Shown one piece after another: positions 1 through 7,782 of a DNA stretch of 9,865 bases (position 1 is the first letter of the stretch; every line of letters starts with the position of its first letter). This stretch comes from an uncultured delta proteobacterium (lineage in GTDB: Bacteria; RBG-13-61-14; DRUE01). The translations under genes were made by a program, and so were the position numbers. The DNA lies in assembly GCA_903897985.1 (NCBI GenBank), contig CAIUDS010000020.1, positions 1 to 9,865 of the forward strand. The letters are read 5' to 3'. The notes beneath the pieces are model-generated. The model was not told where the DNA came from and made no database searches. It worked only from the letters and a program-made list of their open reading frames with translations.

Positions 1-1455
1 GGCGCGGGCGGAGCGGTGGTTGCCAAGGAGTTGGCGGAATCCGGCCATAGCGTGGTCCTGGTTGAGGAAGGATCGCGATGGAGCAAGGAAAACTATCCCA
101 AGGAAGCGATGGAGGTATTCCGGAAGATGTATCGCGATTCCGGGGGCACGGTCACCGTGGGCCGGCCGCCGGTGCTTTTGCCGATCGGGAAGGCCCTGGG
201 CGGAACCACCAAGGTCAATTCGGGCACCTGCCTGCGGACCCCGGCCAAGGTGCTGCGGCGCTGGCGGCGGGAATTCGGCCTGGAGGGGATCGAGCCGGAG
301 CAGATGCTGCCATATTTTAAGCGGGTGGAAAAAATGGTGAGCGCCAACCCGGTCTCGAGCGCGCAAATGGGACGGAACAACGAGGTGTTCCTGGAAGGCG
401 CGCGCAAGCTCGGGTATTCCTGCGGACCCCTGATCCGGAACGCGAATGAGGACTGCCATGGCTGCGGCATCTGCACGCTGGGCTGTCCCACGGACGGGAA
501 GAAATCCACCGACCTGAATTACATACCCGCGGCGGTGAATTTCGGCGCGCGGGTTTATGTCAATGCGCGGGCGGAGAAGATCCTGACCAAGGACGGTTCG
601 GCGACCGGGATGGAGGGGACCATCCTGGACCCGGGCAGCGGCAAGCCGAGGAGTAAAATCAGCGTGAGTTGCAAGATTCTGGTGGTGGCCGCGGGTGCCA
701 TCCATACCCCGCTGCTGCTCCGGAAAAACGGGCTGGCCAATTCGAGCGGCCAGGTGGGCAAGAACCTGCGCATCCATCCCGGCATCCGGGTGAGCGCGTT
801 GTTTGACCGGGAAATCCGGGGACACCTGGGAGTGCCGCAGGCGGCTTTTGTGGACGAGTTCGCGGACGAGGGCGTGATGCTGGAGGGGGTTTTCGTGGTG
901 CCCATGTTGACCGCGGCCAACCTGCCCTTTATCGGCGAGAAGAACAAGGAACTGATGTTTCATTATCAGAATATCGCGTCGTTCGGGGCCATGATCATGG
1001 ACGAAACCCGGGGCAGCATTTACCAGGGTCCGCGGGGGTTGCCGATTGTCCGTTATCAGCTTTGTCCGGAGGATGTCAAGAAAGCGAGCCGGGCGATTGC
1101 CTATGCCGCGGAGATCTGGCTGGCCGCGGGGGCGAAAAAGGTTTATCCCGCGGTGTGCTGGATGCCGGAGCTGACCTCGAGCAAGGAAATCCGGACGCTG
1201 CTCTCGAGAGTTTTGAAACCGGGCGAGCTGGAAATGATGGCCTTCCATCCCATGGGTTCCTGCTCCATGGGTTCCGAGCGCCGCGCCTCGGTGGTTGACC
1301 CGTATGGGGAAACCTGGGACCACAAAAACCTGTTTGTGGCGGATGCCAGCCTTTTCCCGACCTGCCTGGGCGTCAACCCGATGGAATCCATCATGGCCTT
1401 TGCCAACCGCAGCGCGGATTACATCCATAAAATGAAGCTGGCCGCCGGCGCCTGA
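1..1455 (+). CDS. GMC-family FAD-dependent oxidoreductase, 5'-truncated by window edge
   Basis: Likely a flavoprotein that oxidises an alcohol or sterol-type hydroxyl group using FAD. The frame is open from base 1 and reads G-A-G-G-A before the GTG at 16. This completes a GxGxxA-type dinucleotide-binding loop followed by a beta-strand ending in Glu (VVLVEEG), so the GTG is internal and the true start lies upstream. A GMC N-terminal signature (G-K-A-L-G-G-T-T-K-V-N-S-G) begins near 187. The C-terminal HPMGSCSMG block (1246-1272) and GVNPMESIMAFANR (about 1369-1410) match the cholesterol-oxidase-like catalytic His (1246-1248) and Asn (1375-1377). A CHGCGICTLGCP segment (454-489) has ferredoxin-like Cys spacing (C-x2-C-x2-C-x3-C-P); similar segments occur in long-chain alcohol oxidase relatives. 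About 484 codons are visible, near full length. The substrate is unknown. The stop is 69 bases before the next gene, so operon membership is uncertain. Confidence 0.9.
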   Translation, partial: GAGGAVVAKELAESGHSVVLVEEGSRWSKENYPKEAMEVFRKMYRDSGGTVTVGRPPVLLPIGKALGGTTKVNSGTCLRTPAKVLRRWRREFGLEGIEPEQMLPYFKRVEKMVSANPVSSAQMGRNNEVFLEGARKLGYSCGPLIRNANEDCHGCGICTLGCPTDGKKSTDLNYIPAAVNFGARVYVNARAEKILTKDGSATGMEGTILDPGSGKPRSKISVSCKILVVAAGAIHTPLLLRKNGLANSSGQVGKNLRIHPGIRVSALFDREIRGHLGVPQAAFVDEFADEGVMLEGVFVVPMLTAANLPFIGEKNKELMFHYQNIASFGAMIMDETRGSIYQGPRGLPIVRYQLCPEDVKKASRAIAYAAEIWLAAGAKKVYPAVCWMPELTSSKEIRTLLSRVLKPGELEMMAFHPMGSCSMGSERRASVVDPYGETWDHKNLFVADASLFPTCLGVNPMESIMAFANRSADYIHKMKLAAGA

Positions 1456-1485
1456 GCCCCGCGATCGCTCGAGCCGGCCTGCCGT

Positions 1486-1513
1486 TTGAGCCAAGCGCAA
1501 ATTGTGATAAAAT
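1486..1513 (+). promoter_or_regulatory. Putative sigma-70-type extended -10 promoter
   Basis: A TTGAGC hexamer (1486-1491; 4 of 6 to the TTGACA consensus) is followed after 16 bases by TAAAAT (1508-1513; 5 of 6 to TATAAT). A TG dinucleotide at 1505-1506 sits one base before the -10 box, which makes an extended -10. This A/T-rich patch stands out in a GC-rich region. Transcription would be expected to start near 1519-1521, only a few bases before the ATG at 1525, and no Shine-Dalgarno sequence precedes that ATG. This is a pattern match only, and the organism's consensus promoter is not known. Confidence 0.5.
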
Positions 1514-1524
1514 CATAAGCCAAA

Positions 1525-3570
1525 ATGGAGATCAGTCGAAACAAGATCAAGCAGGCCAAAAGGCTCTATCCGGGAAAATCCATCTCCGCGATCGCCTTGG
1601 AGTTGGGACTGGACGAAAAGGAATTGACCGAGGCGCTCAAACGCGAGGGCCTGAAGCTTGAACCCGGGCCCAAAGCTGCGACCGCGACCGCACCGACGCC
1701 ATTCCCGCGCGGTCGGGTCAAATGGGCGATCATGGCGCTGCTCGGCGTCTGCACGCTCCTGGCCTACGCCAACAGTTATCAAAATGTTTTCCACTACGAC
1801 GACTTCCATTCCATCACCGACAATTTTCACCTCCGCAAACTGAGCAACATCCCGAAATTTTTCGTGGATGGCCAGACCTTCAGCAACAAGCCCAATGTCA
1901 AGATGATCCGGCCGATCCTGCTCACCACCTTCGCCCTGAACTATCAATGGACCGGGTATAAACCCTGGAGCTGGGTCCTGGTCAATATCCTAATCCACCT
2001 GTTCAATGTGCTGTTCGTGTATGTCTTCCTGGTCCAGCTGACCGGAAAACAAAAATTCGCCGTCATCGCTTCCCTCTTCTTCGCGCTCCACCCCCTCAAC
2101 ACCGAAACCGTGAACTATGTCAACTGCCGCAGCTCGCTCCTGGTTTCAACCTTCATGCTGATCTCCCTTTACGCCTTCAGCCGGAGCGTCCTGGAAAAGC
2201 GCTGGACCTGGATGGCCTTGGCCACGGCTTGCTATGCCCTGGGGTTCCTGGTCAAGGAAGAGGCCATCGTGGTGATCGCATTGGCCCTGGTTCTCGATTT
2301 CCTGTTCCTGTGGCCCCGGCGCCGGGGGAATCTGGCGGAAAGATTTTTTTATCATTACCTGCCCCTGCTGGTGGTGATCGGGATTTATTTCAGCTACCGG
2401 CGGGCGGTGCTCAATTTCACCATCCAGGAGATCCAGCCGCGGGAACTGCTTCCCAACCTGTTGACGCAAACCCGGTCGCTGGTCCACTACTTGAATATCC
2501 TGGTCCTGCCCATGCACCAGAACACCAGCTACGAGAACATCGACTACACGAAATGGCTCGCGCCGGACTGGGTGCTCCCGGCTGTCGCCTACCTGGCGCT
2601 CTGGCTGGGGCTGGGGCTGGCCTTGTGGAAAAAATTCCCCATGCTGATTTTTTTCGTGTTGGGCTTTTTCATCACCCAGGCGCCGACCACCTTGGTCCCG
2701 CTTAACGCCCTCATGAACGAGCACCGCCAATACCTGCCCACCCTCGGGCTGGGACTGGTCCTGGCCTCCGCGGTCGAGATGGCCGGGACCCGGCTCCCGG
2801 GCCTATGGAAGAATCTGGTCAACCTCTGCCTGGTCCTGATCTTCGCCGCGCTCAGCGTACTGACCGTCAACCGGAACCGGATCTGGATTTCGGACATGGT
2901 GCTGTGGCGGGACGCGATCAGGAAATCGCCGGGCAAGGCGCAGGTGATCAGCGACCTGGGCAACGCCTATTTCCGGCGGGAACCGCAGGACCTGGTCCGG
3001 GCCGAGCAAATGTATGAATGGGCGATCATGGCGGACAAAAGTTATTTCAAGGCTTATCACAACCTGGCCATCATCAACTTCCGCCGGGGCGATCAAATTT
3101 ATCCCAGCGACCGGGCCAAGGCCGAAGAACTATACCGCCGGGCGATCGGCTACTTCAAGAGGGCGATTGAATGGTACCCGGAGAACCCCGACTCGTGGAA
3201 TGACATGGCGACCACCCACCTGAAACTGAAAGAATATGCGGAGGCGGAAAAAGACTACCGCCAGGCGATTGTCATTGATCCCCTCAATTACAAGGCCTAT
3301 GGCAACCTGGCCTTTCTCTACGCGAATACAAAACGCTGGGTCGAGGCCGAGGAGGCGATCAAGGCCGCCCTTCAGATTTATGACAAGGACCCCATGCTCT
3401 TCTTCGCCCTGGCCAATATTCAAGCCCAAATGGGCAAATACGACGACGCCCTCCCGACCATCGAGCGCGCGCGCGCCATCAATCCCGGAGACCCCGAGAT
3501 CGAGCAAAACTACAAGAAATTCAAGGCGCTGCTCCTTAACCTGAAGGCCAATCCGCCGCCCTCGCCTTAA
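1525..3570 (+). CDS. TMTC/PMT-like membrane glycosyltransferase with C-terminal TPRs and N-terminal HTH-like segment
   Basis: This 681-residue protein resembles the GT-C membrane glycosyltransferases of the PMT/TMTC type, which move sugar from a lipid-linked donor to protein outside the cytoplasm. Residues 1-45 form a short helix-turn-helix-like segment (SAIALELGLDEKELTEAL), then a Pro/Ala-rich linker. The first membrane helix is about 66-83. It is followed by the acidic YDD (91-93) expected in the first external loop of GT-C enzymes, RPILL (129-133), FALHPLNTETVNYVNCR (186-202), VKEEA (243-247) and NEHRQYLP (398-405), all in typical family order. Multiple hydrophobic helices extend to about 448. 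From about 473 to 657 there are TPR units, for example AYGNLAFLYA and GKYDDALPTIERARAINP. ATG 1525 is chosen because it opens the HTH-like segment directly after the promoter; no Shine-Dalgarno is visible. It overlaps the next gene by one base (TAATG). The acceptor and sugar are unknown. Confidence 0.85.
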   Translation: MEISRNKIKQAKRLYPGKSISAIALELGLDEKELTEALKREGLKLEPGPKAATATAPTPFPRGRVKWAIMALLGVCTLLAYANSYQNVFHYDDFHSITDNFHLRKLSNIPKFFVDGQTFSNKPNVKMIRPILLTTFALNYQWTGYKPWSWVLVNILIHLFNVLFVYVFLVQLTGKQKFAVIASLFFALHPLNTETVNYVNCRSSLLVSTFMLISLYAFSRSVLEKRWTWMALATACYALGFLVKEEAIVVIALALVLDFLFLWPRRRGNLAERFFYHYLPLLVVIGIYFSYRRAVLNFTIQEIQPRELLPNLLTQTRSLVHYLNILVLPMHQNTSYENIDYTKWLAPDWVLPAVAYLALWLGLGLALWKKFPMLIFFVLGFFITQAPTTLVPLNALMNEHRQYLPTLGLGLVLASAVEMAGTRLPGLWKNLVNLCLVLIFAALSVLTVNRNRIWISDMVLWRDAIRKSPGKAQVISDLGNAYFRREPQDLVRAEQMYEWAIMADKSYFKAYHNLAIINFRRGDQIYPSDRAKAEELYRRAIGYFKRAIEWYPENPDSWNDMATTHLKLKEYAEAEKDYRQAIVIDPLNYKAYGNLAFLYANTKRWVEAEEAIKAALQIYDKDPMLFFALANIQAQMGKYDDALPTIERARAINPGDPEIEQNYKKFKALLLNLKANPPPSP

Positions 3571-5297
3571 TGAACAACCGCAAAGCGCTTCTCCTTCCGG
3601 CTCTGGCGCTGGCAATCGGGATCATGCATCTCGCCGCGATCCGGCTGCCCGACTGCTTCGGCTTCGACGCCCTCCGGTATTTCTCAAGGGCCGCGGCCGC
3701 AATCTGGGCCTTGCTGTTCCTGGCCCTGGCCGGCGCCATCGTTCGGATCCCGCTCGAGCGGCTGCCGCCCAAGCTGGACTCAAAATATCTCCCGGCCATG
3801 ATCGGGCTTTGCTGGCTGTTCATGCTCCTCTTCCTGCGCGCCTCCGCGCCCCTGCTCGGAGACGGTCTGGCCCGGGTCCAAGGCATCCGCGCCGCATACC
3901 TTTCCGAACTCAAAAGCCAGCCCGCGATTCTCGATGCCGTCATCCATTTCCTGCTTTTCCAGTTCCTCCAAGGCCTCCCGCGTGCGGATTTCCTGACCTA
4001 TACTTTGCTCTCATATCTGGCCGGGCTCTTCTACCTCTCCATGGTCTTCATCGCCGGCCGAAGATTTTTTTCCGACCCGCGCGAAAAAGTTTTCTGGCTT
4101 CTCATAATGCTCGGACCCGGCTACATCCAGCTGTTCGCGGGATACGCCGAGAACTATTCGTTTCTCCCCGGCCTGGTTTTGCTCTGGATGATCGGCATTA
4201 AAGAAGCCGAAAGGGGAAAAGTCTGGCCTTTAATTGCAAGCCAAATGCTGCTGATTTCTTTCCATTTGTTTTTCCTGCTCACGCTGCCCGCGACCCTCTA
4301 CCTGCTCGTGATGCGGCCCGAGAAAAGGATCCGGTTCGCGGCCATGTGCCTGACCTTGCTGGGCGCGGGGGCGGGAGCGGTCTCGCTGGTTTTGGTCTGG
4401 AAATATTTCCGCGGTCTGGACATCTTTCTAAGGCCGGATCGCTTTTTTGCCCCTGCTCATTTCCGGGACCTCTTCAACAATCAGATGGCGGCTTCTCCCG
4501 CCTTTCCGCTCCTGTTCGCGGGTCTTTTCCTGGCGCGGGAAAAAGCCAAACCGTCCCGGCCGGAAATCGCTCTCCTTCTGGCGGTCTTGATCGTGGCGGT
4601 CTTTTTCTTTTTCCTGCGACCGGCGATCGGAGCGGCGCGGGATTGGGACCTGTTCTGCTTCCCGGCCATGCTCTACACTCCGGCGCTGGCGCTCTATCTT
4701 TTACCGCGGCTCAAGGACGCGCCGAACTTGGCCGCCCGATTCGGCGCATTCATATTTTTGGTCTCGGCCTTCCATACCGGCGCCTGGCTTTCGGTGAACC
4801 ATTACGAGCCTAAGATGATCCGCCGCATCGAGTTTCATCTGGACGAGAACCGTGGGCGGGAACGGTGGGCGAGCGCCTACGGTTACATGGTGCTGGGAAA
4901 ATATTATGTGCTCACCGACCGGCTCGACCCGGCGATGAACGCGTTCGACAAATCCATCAAGATTGACCCTTCCTATTCCCAGTTCCGGCTGCTCTATGGC
5001 TACCAGTTGTGGCGCGTGGGCAAATACGAGGATGCCATCGCCCAGATGGAAAAGGCGCGCGCGATCAACCCGACCAGTCCCGGCATCCGGAAATTTCTAT
5101 CCCACTTTTATCTGGAATATGCGCGCATCCTGATGGCCGCCGGCCGGAACCTCGAGGCGGAAACATGTTTGCAAAAACTGTTCGAGCTGGACCCCGCTTG
5201 GCGGCCCGGGCTCGAGACCCTGGCCGATTTCTACCGGAACTATTTGAAGGACCCGGGCAAAGCGCGATACTATGAAGGGCTGCTAAACCAAAAATGA
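3570..5297 (+). CDS. Polytopic membrane protein with C-terminal TPRs, GT-C-like
   Basis: I do not recognise a named family for this 575-residue protein. The first about 410 residues are strongly hydrophobic, with many predicted membrane helices (for example about 8-24, 42-60, 74-90, 142-163, 174-190, 197-210, 221-248, 257-277, 332-350 and 390-408). The architecture recalls GT-C glycosyltransferases: a conserved-looking acidic GDG (97-99) follows the third helix, then GYAENYS (191-197) and a loop RDWDLF (357-362). About 433-572 contains TPR-like repeats (ASAYGYMVLGKYYVLTDRL, LLYGYQLWRVGKYEDAIAQM, then two weaker units). The ATG overlaps the upstream stop by one base, with no clear Shine-Dalgarno, so translation probably depends on coupling. 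The stop overlaps the next start by four bases (ATGA). It could be a glycosyltransferase, a partner of the upstream protein or a structural membrane/TPR protein. The TPR and membrane calls are firm; the enzymatic role is inference. Confidence 0.75.
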   Translation: MNNRKALLLPALALAIGIMHLAAIRLPDCFGFDALRYFSRAAAAIWALLFLALAGAIVRIPLERLPPKLDSKYLPAMIGLCWLFMLLFLRASAPLLGDGLARVQGIRAAYLSELKSQPAILDAVIHFLLFQFLQGLPRADFLTYTLLSYLAGLFYLSMVFIAGRRFFSDPREKVFWLLIMLGPGYIQLFAGYAENYSFLPGLVLLWMIGIKEAERGKVWPLIASQMLLISFHLFFLLTLPATLYLLVMRPEKRIRFAAMCLTLLGAGAGAVSLVLVWKYFRGLDIFLRPDRFFAPAHFRDLFNNQMAASPAFPLLFAGLFLAREKAKPSRPEIALLLAVLIVAVFFFFLRPAIGAARDWDLFCFPAMLYTPALALYLLPRLKDAPNLAARFGAFIFLVSAFHTGAWLSVNHYEPKMIRRIEFHLDENRGRERWASAYGYMVLGKYYVLTDRLDPAMNAFDKSIKIDPSYSQFRLLYGYQLWRVGKYEDAIAQMEKARAINPTSPGIRKFLSHFYLEYARILMAAGRNLEAETCLQKLFELDPAWRPGLETLADFYRNYLKDPGKARYYEGLLNQK

Positions 5298-6868
5298 AGA
5301 CCGGACGGAAATGGATTTGGCTGCTCCTGATCGGCATGGCGGCCTGCAAGCCCACGGGCCGCAACCCCGGCGATGTCATCCGCTACAATCTCCAGACCGA
5401 GCCGCCCACGCTCGACTGGTCCATCACCACGGACAACACCTCCATCGAGACCCTCAACAACCTGATGGAAGGGCTCACCCGTTACGACAAAAATTTGCGG
5501 CCGGCGCCCGCGCTGGCCGAGAGTTGGGAGGTGACCGAGGGCGGCAGAAAATATATTTTCCATCTGCGGCCGAGCGCCAAATGGTCGGACGGCAAGCCGG
5601 TGCGGGCGCAGGACTTTGTCTATTCCTGGCAGCGGCTGATCAAGCCCGAGACCGGCGCGGAATACGCCTATTTCATTTATCTGGTCAAGAACGCGCGCGC
5701 GATCAATTCGGGTCAGATCAAGGACCTGAGCCAGCTTGGGATCAAGGCCCTTGATGACCGCACACTCGAAGTCGAACTGGAGGAACCCGCGGTTTATTTT
5801 CCGGTGATCTGCACCTTTGTGGTGACCTTCCCGCAGCGGAAGGAACTGGTCGAACAATTCCCGGATTCCTGGACCGAGCCCGAACATATTCTCACCACCG
5901 GTCCCTTTGTCCTCACCAAGTGGCATCACGAATACAAGCTCGAACTCGAGCCGAACCCGTATTACTGGGACGAAAAGCCGAAATTGAAAAAAGCCATTTT
6001 TTATGTCATCAACGAGCGTACCACCGAGCTCACCCTTTATGACACCGGCGACCTGGACCTCTGCCAGCCGCCTCCCGCGGCCATCCCCTATTACCATGAC
6101 TCCGGGCAATATCATTCCAAGCCCATCCTCGGCACCTACTACATCGGCTACAACATCCGGAAACCCCCGCTCGACAACCTGCTCGTGCGCCGCGCCCTGG
6201 CCATGGCCATTGACCGCGCGAAACTCCCCCAGATCCTCAAGGGCGACCAGGTCCCCGCCACCAGCTTCATCCCGCCCGGCATGCTCGGACATAATCCCAA
6301 TATCGGTTTCCCGTTCAACCCCGAGAAAGCGCGCGCGCTGCTCGCCGAGGCCGGCTACCTCGGCGGCAAGGGACTCCCGCCCATCACCCTCGCGTTCAAC
6401 ACCCTCGATACCAACCAGTTGATCTGTGAATTCGTCCAGGCCGAATGGCGGAACAACCTCGGCATCACCGTCTATCTCCGCAACATGGAATGGAAAGTTT
6501 TCCTCAAAGAGGTCGAGTTCGATCCGCCCGCCGCGTTCCGCTTCGGGTGGTATGCGGACTACCCGGACCCGAACAATTTCGCCGAAATTTTTATTTCCGA
6601 CGGCGGCAATAACCACACCCGGTTCCAGAACAAAGAATACGACGACCTGGTCACCCGGGCCGCGTTCGAGCCCGACCTGCAAAAGCGCCAGGAGCTCTAT
6701 GACCGCGCGCAAAAAATCATTCTCGAAGACTCCTGCATTTTCATCCCGCTATATTTCTACGCGGTCAATTACATGATCAAGCCCTATGTGCGCGGCCTGG
6801 ATTACAATGCCATGGGCCAGATCTTCTTTAACAAGGCCTGGATAGACCTCGGGAGAAAGCGGCCATGA
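5294..6868 (+). CDS. oppA-like: Peptide ABC transporter substrate-binding lipoprotein (OppA/DppA type, SBP family 5)
   Basis: This is the extracytoplasmic solute receptor of an oligopeptide-type ABC importer. The 524-residue protein starts with a short positively charged, hydrophobic signal peptide and a lipobox ending M-A-A-C, so Cys18 would be lipidated and anchor it to the membrane. The family-5 signature is clear: PALAESWEVTEGGRKYIFHL followed by KWSDGKPVRAQDFVYSWQRL (residues about 72-115). Later landmarks are NPYYWDEKPKLKKA, RRALAMAIDRAKLP, FNPEKARALLAEAGY, a DYPDPNNFAEIF lobe segment and a C-terminal LYFYAVNYMIKP strand. The length is typical for the family. It overlaps the preceding and following genes by four bases each (ATGA), consistent with translational coupling to the permease genes. 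Family members bind di- or oligopeptides, but some bind sugars, nickel or other solutes, so the exact ligand is open. Confidence 0.93.
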   Translation: MKTGRKWIWLLLIGMAACKPTGRNPGDVIRYNLQTEPPTLDWSITTDNTSIETLNNLMEGLTRYDKNLRPAPALAESWEVTEGGRKYIFHLRPSAKWSDGKPVRAQDFVYSWQRLIKPETGAEYAYFIYLVKNARAINSGQIKDLSQLGIKALDDRTLEVELEEPAVYFPVICTFVVTFPQRKELVEQFPDSWTEPEHILTTGPFVLTKWHHEYKLELEPNPYYWDEKPKLKKAIFYVINERTTELTLYDTGDLDLCQPPPAAIPYYHDSGQYHSKPILGTYYIGYNIRKPPLDNLLVRRALAMAIDRAKLPQILKGDQVPATSFIPPGMLGHNPNIGFPFNPEKARALLAEAGYLGGKGLPPITLAFNTLDTNQLICEFVQAEWRNNLGITVYLRNMEWKVFLKEVEFDPPAAFRFGWYADYPDPNNFAEIFISDGGNNHTRFQNKEYDDLVTRAAFEPDLQKRQELYDRAQKIILEDSCIFIPLYFYAVNYMIKPYVRGLDYNAMGQIFFNKAWIDLGRKRP

Positions 6869-7782
6869 TCGGGCTGGTGATAAAACGATTCTTCTACGGC
6901 CTGGTCGTGGTCTGGGCCGTGGCCACCATCACTTTTTTCCTCATGCACTCGGTCCCGGGCGGACCGTTCGACAGCGAGAAAAAATTCCCGCCCGAAATTT
7001 TGAAAAACATCCAGGCCAAATACCACCTGGACCAGCCGCTCTGGAAGCAATACGGGTTTTATATGTCCGACCTGTCCCGGCTGAAATTTGGCCCGAGCTT
7101 CAAATACCGGAACCGCCAGGTGGAGGACATCCTGGCCCAGACCTTTCCGGTCTCGATGTATCTGGGTTTCTGGGCGCTCCTCATTGCCGTCAGTTTCGGG
7201 GTTTCCGCGGGGATCGTTTCCGCGCTCCGGCACAACCAGGCCTTTGACCGCATCGCCATTTTCCTCACCACCCTCGGCATCTCGGTCCCGAGCTTCGTGC
7301 TCGCCACCCTTTTGATTTACTTGTTCGGCCACCGCCTTAAAATCCTGCCCCCGGCCCTGCTCGAAGACTGGAGACATTATTTATTGCCGGCGTTTTCCCT
7401 GGCCGCGGCGCCTTCGGCATATCTCGCCCGGCTTTCGCGCTCGACCCTGCTCGACACCCTGGGCAAGCCGTTCGTGCAATCGGTCAAGGCAAGAGGCGTC
7501 TCCGGCGCCCGGCTGGTGTTCAAGCACCTGCTCAAAAATTCGCTCTCGCCGGTGGTGACTGTGCTCGGCCCGCTCGTGGCCATGCTCATCACCGGCTCGT
7601 TCGTGATCGAAAAGATATTTTCGATCCCGGGCATGGGCAGATATTTCATCACCGCGGTGACCAACCGCGACTATCCCCTGATCATGGCCGTGACCATTGT
7701 CTATGCGGTTTTGATCGTGCTCATGAATTTCCTGGTGGACCTTTGCTACGCGGCTCTCGACCCGCGCGTGAGGCTCAAATGA
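6865..7782 (+). CDS. oppB-like: Peptide-type ABC transporter permease (OppB/DppB type)
   Basis: Inner-membrane permease subunit of the importer, 305 residues, the usual length for DppB/OppB. It begins with the family's N-terminal helix (IKRFFYGLVVVWAVATITFF) followed by HSVPGGPFD. The helical core has LTTLGISVPSFVLATLLIY. The cytoplasmic EAA loop that docks the ATPase is at about 204-227 (VQSVKARGVSGARLVFKHLL), then GSFVIEKIFSIPGMGRYF. The end DLCYAALDPRVRLK matches the family's usual close (D-x3-Y-x3-DPR). A good Shine-Dalgarno (GGGAG, 6851-6855) lies nine bases before ATG 6865. The four-base overlap with the binding-protein gene and the four-base overlap with the dehydrogenase gene tie all three together. 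It would pair with the OppC-like permease downstream. Confidence 0.94.
   Translation: MIGLVIKRFFYGLVVVWAVATITFFLMHSVPGGPFDSEKKFPPEILKNIQAKYHLDQPLWKQYGFYMSDLSRLKFGPSFKYRNRQVEDILAQTFPVSMYLGFWALLIAVSFGVSAGIVSALRHNQAFDRIAIFLTTLGISVPSFVLATLLIYLFGHRLKILPPALLEDWRHYLLPAFSLAAAPSAYLARLSRSTLLDTLGKPFVQSVKARGVSGARLVFKHLLKNSLSPVVTVLGPLVAMLITGSFVIEKIFSIPGMGRYFITAVTNRDYPLIMAVTIVYAVLIVLMNFLVDLCYAALDPRVRLK
7768..7773 (+). promoter_or_regulatory. Ribosome binding site that fixes the dehydrogenase start
   Basis: GTGAGG (core GAGG at 7770-7773) lies five bases upstream of ATG 7779, a good Shine-Dalgarno position. It supports ATG 7779 rather than the non-ATG in-frame codon at 7743, which would add 12 residues unlike the start of any medium-chain dehydrogenase. 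Confidence 0.6.

Noticed and set aside
16..18. GTG as the start of the GMC oxidoreductase
   Set aside because: The five codons before it (G-A-G-G-A) are in frame and form part of the FAD-binding glycine loop, so the gene starts outside the window.
1250..1275. An 11-base direct repeat (CCATGGGTTCC twice, 15 bases apart)
   Set aside because: The copies are in the same frame and encode the conserved P-M-G-S-C-S-M-G-S catalytic motif of the GMC family, so the repeat comes from the protein motif.
1444..1478. A possible hairpin from two GCCGGC copies with a GCGATCGC palindrome between them, after the oxidoreductase gene
   Set aside because: The stem is only six bases with a 23-base loop and no T-run, so it does not support a terminator call. 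A single GCGATCGC does not indicate cyanobacterial HIP1 repeats.
2146..2730. A 194-codon minus-strand open frame opposite the glycosyltransferase-like gene
   Set aside because: It is a shadow of the plus-strand coding frame: rich in Gln, Gly, Glu and Asp with no domain, and it lies within a well-supported gene.
3464..3476. An alternating CG run
   Set aside because: It encodes the Glu-Arg-Ala-Arg-Ala of a TPR helix using GC-rich codons; similar runs occur at other A-R-A-I-N codons (5055-5070 and 5690-5705). This is codon bias, not a DNA element.
5270..6712. A 480-codon open frame on the minus strand opposite the binding-protein gene
   Set aside because: It is antisense to a clear OppA-like gene. 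GC-rich third positions remove stops from the opposite frame, and its translation is low-complexity with no recognisable motif.
7743..7778. An upstream extension of the dehydrogenase start
   Set aside because: It would add 12 residues not expected for the family; ATG 7779 has a well-placed ribosome binding site and the M-K-A-L-F family start.
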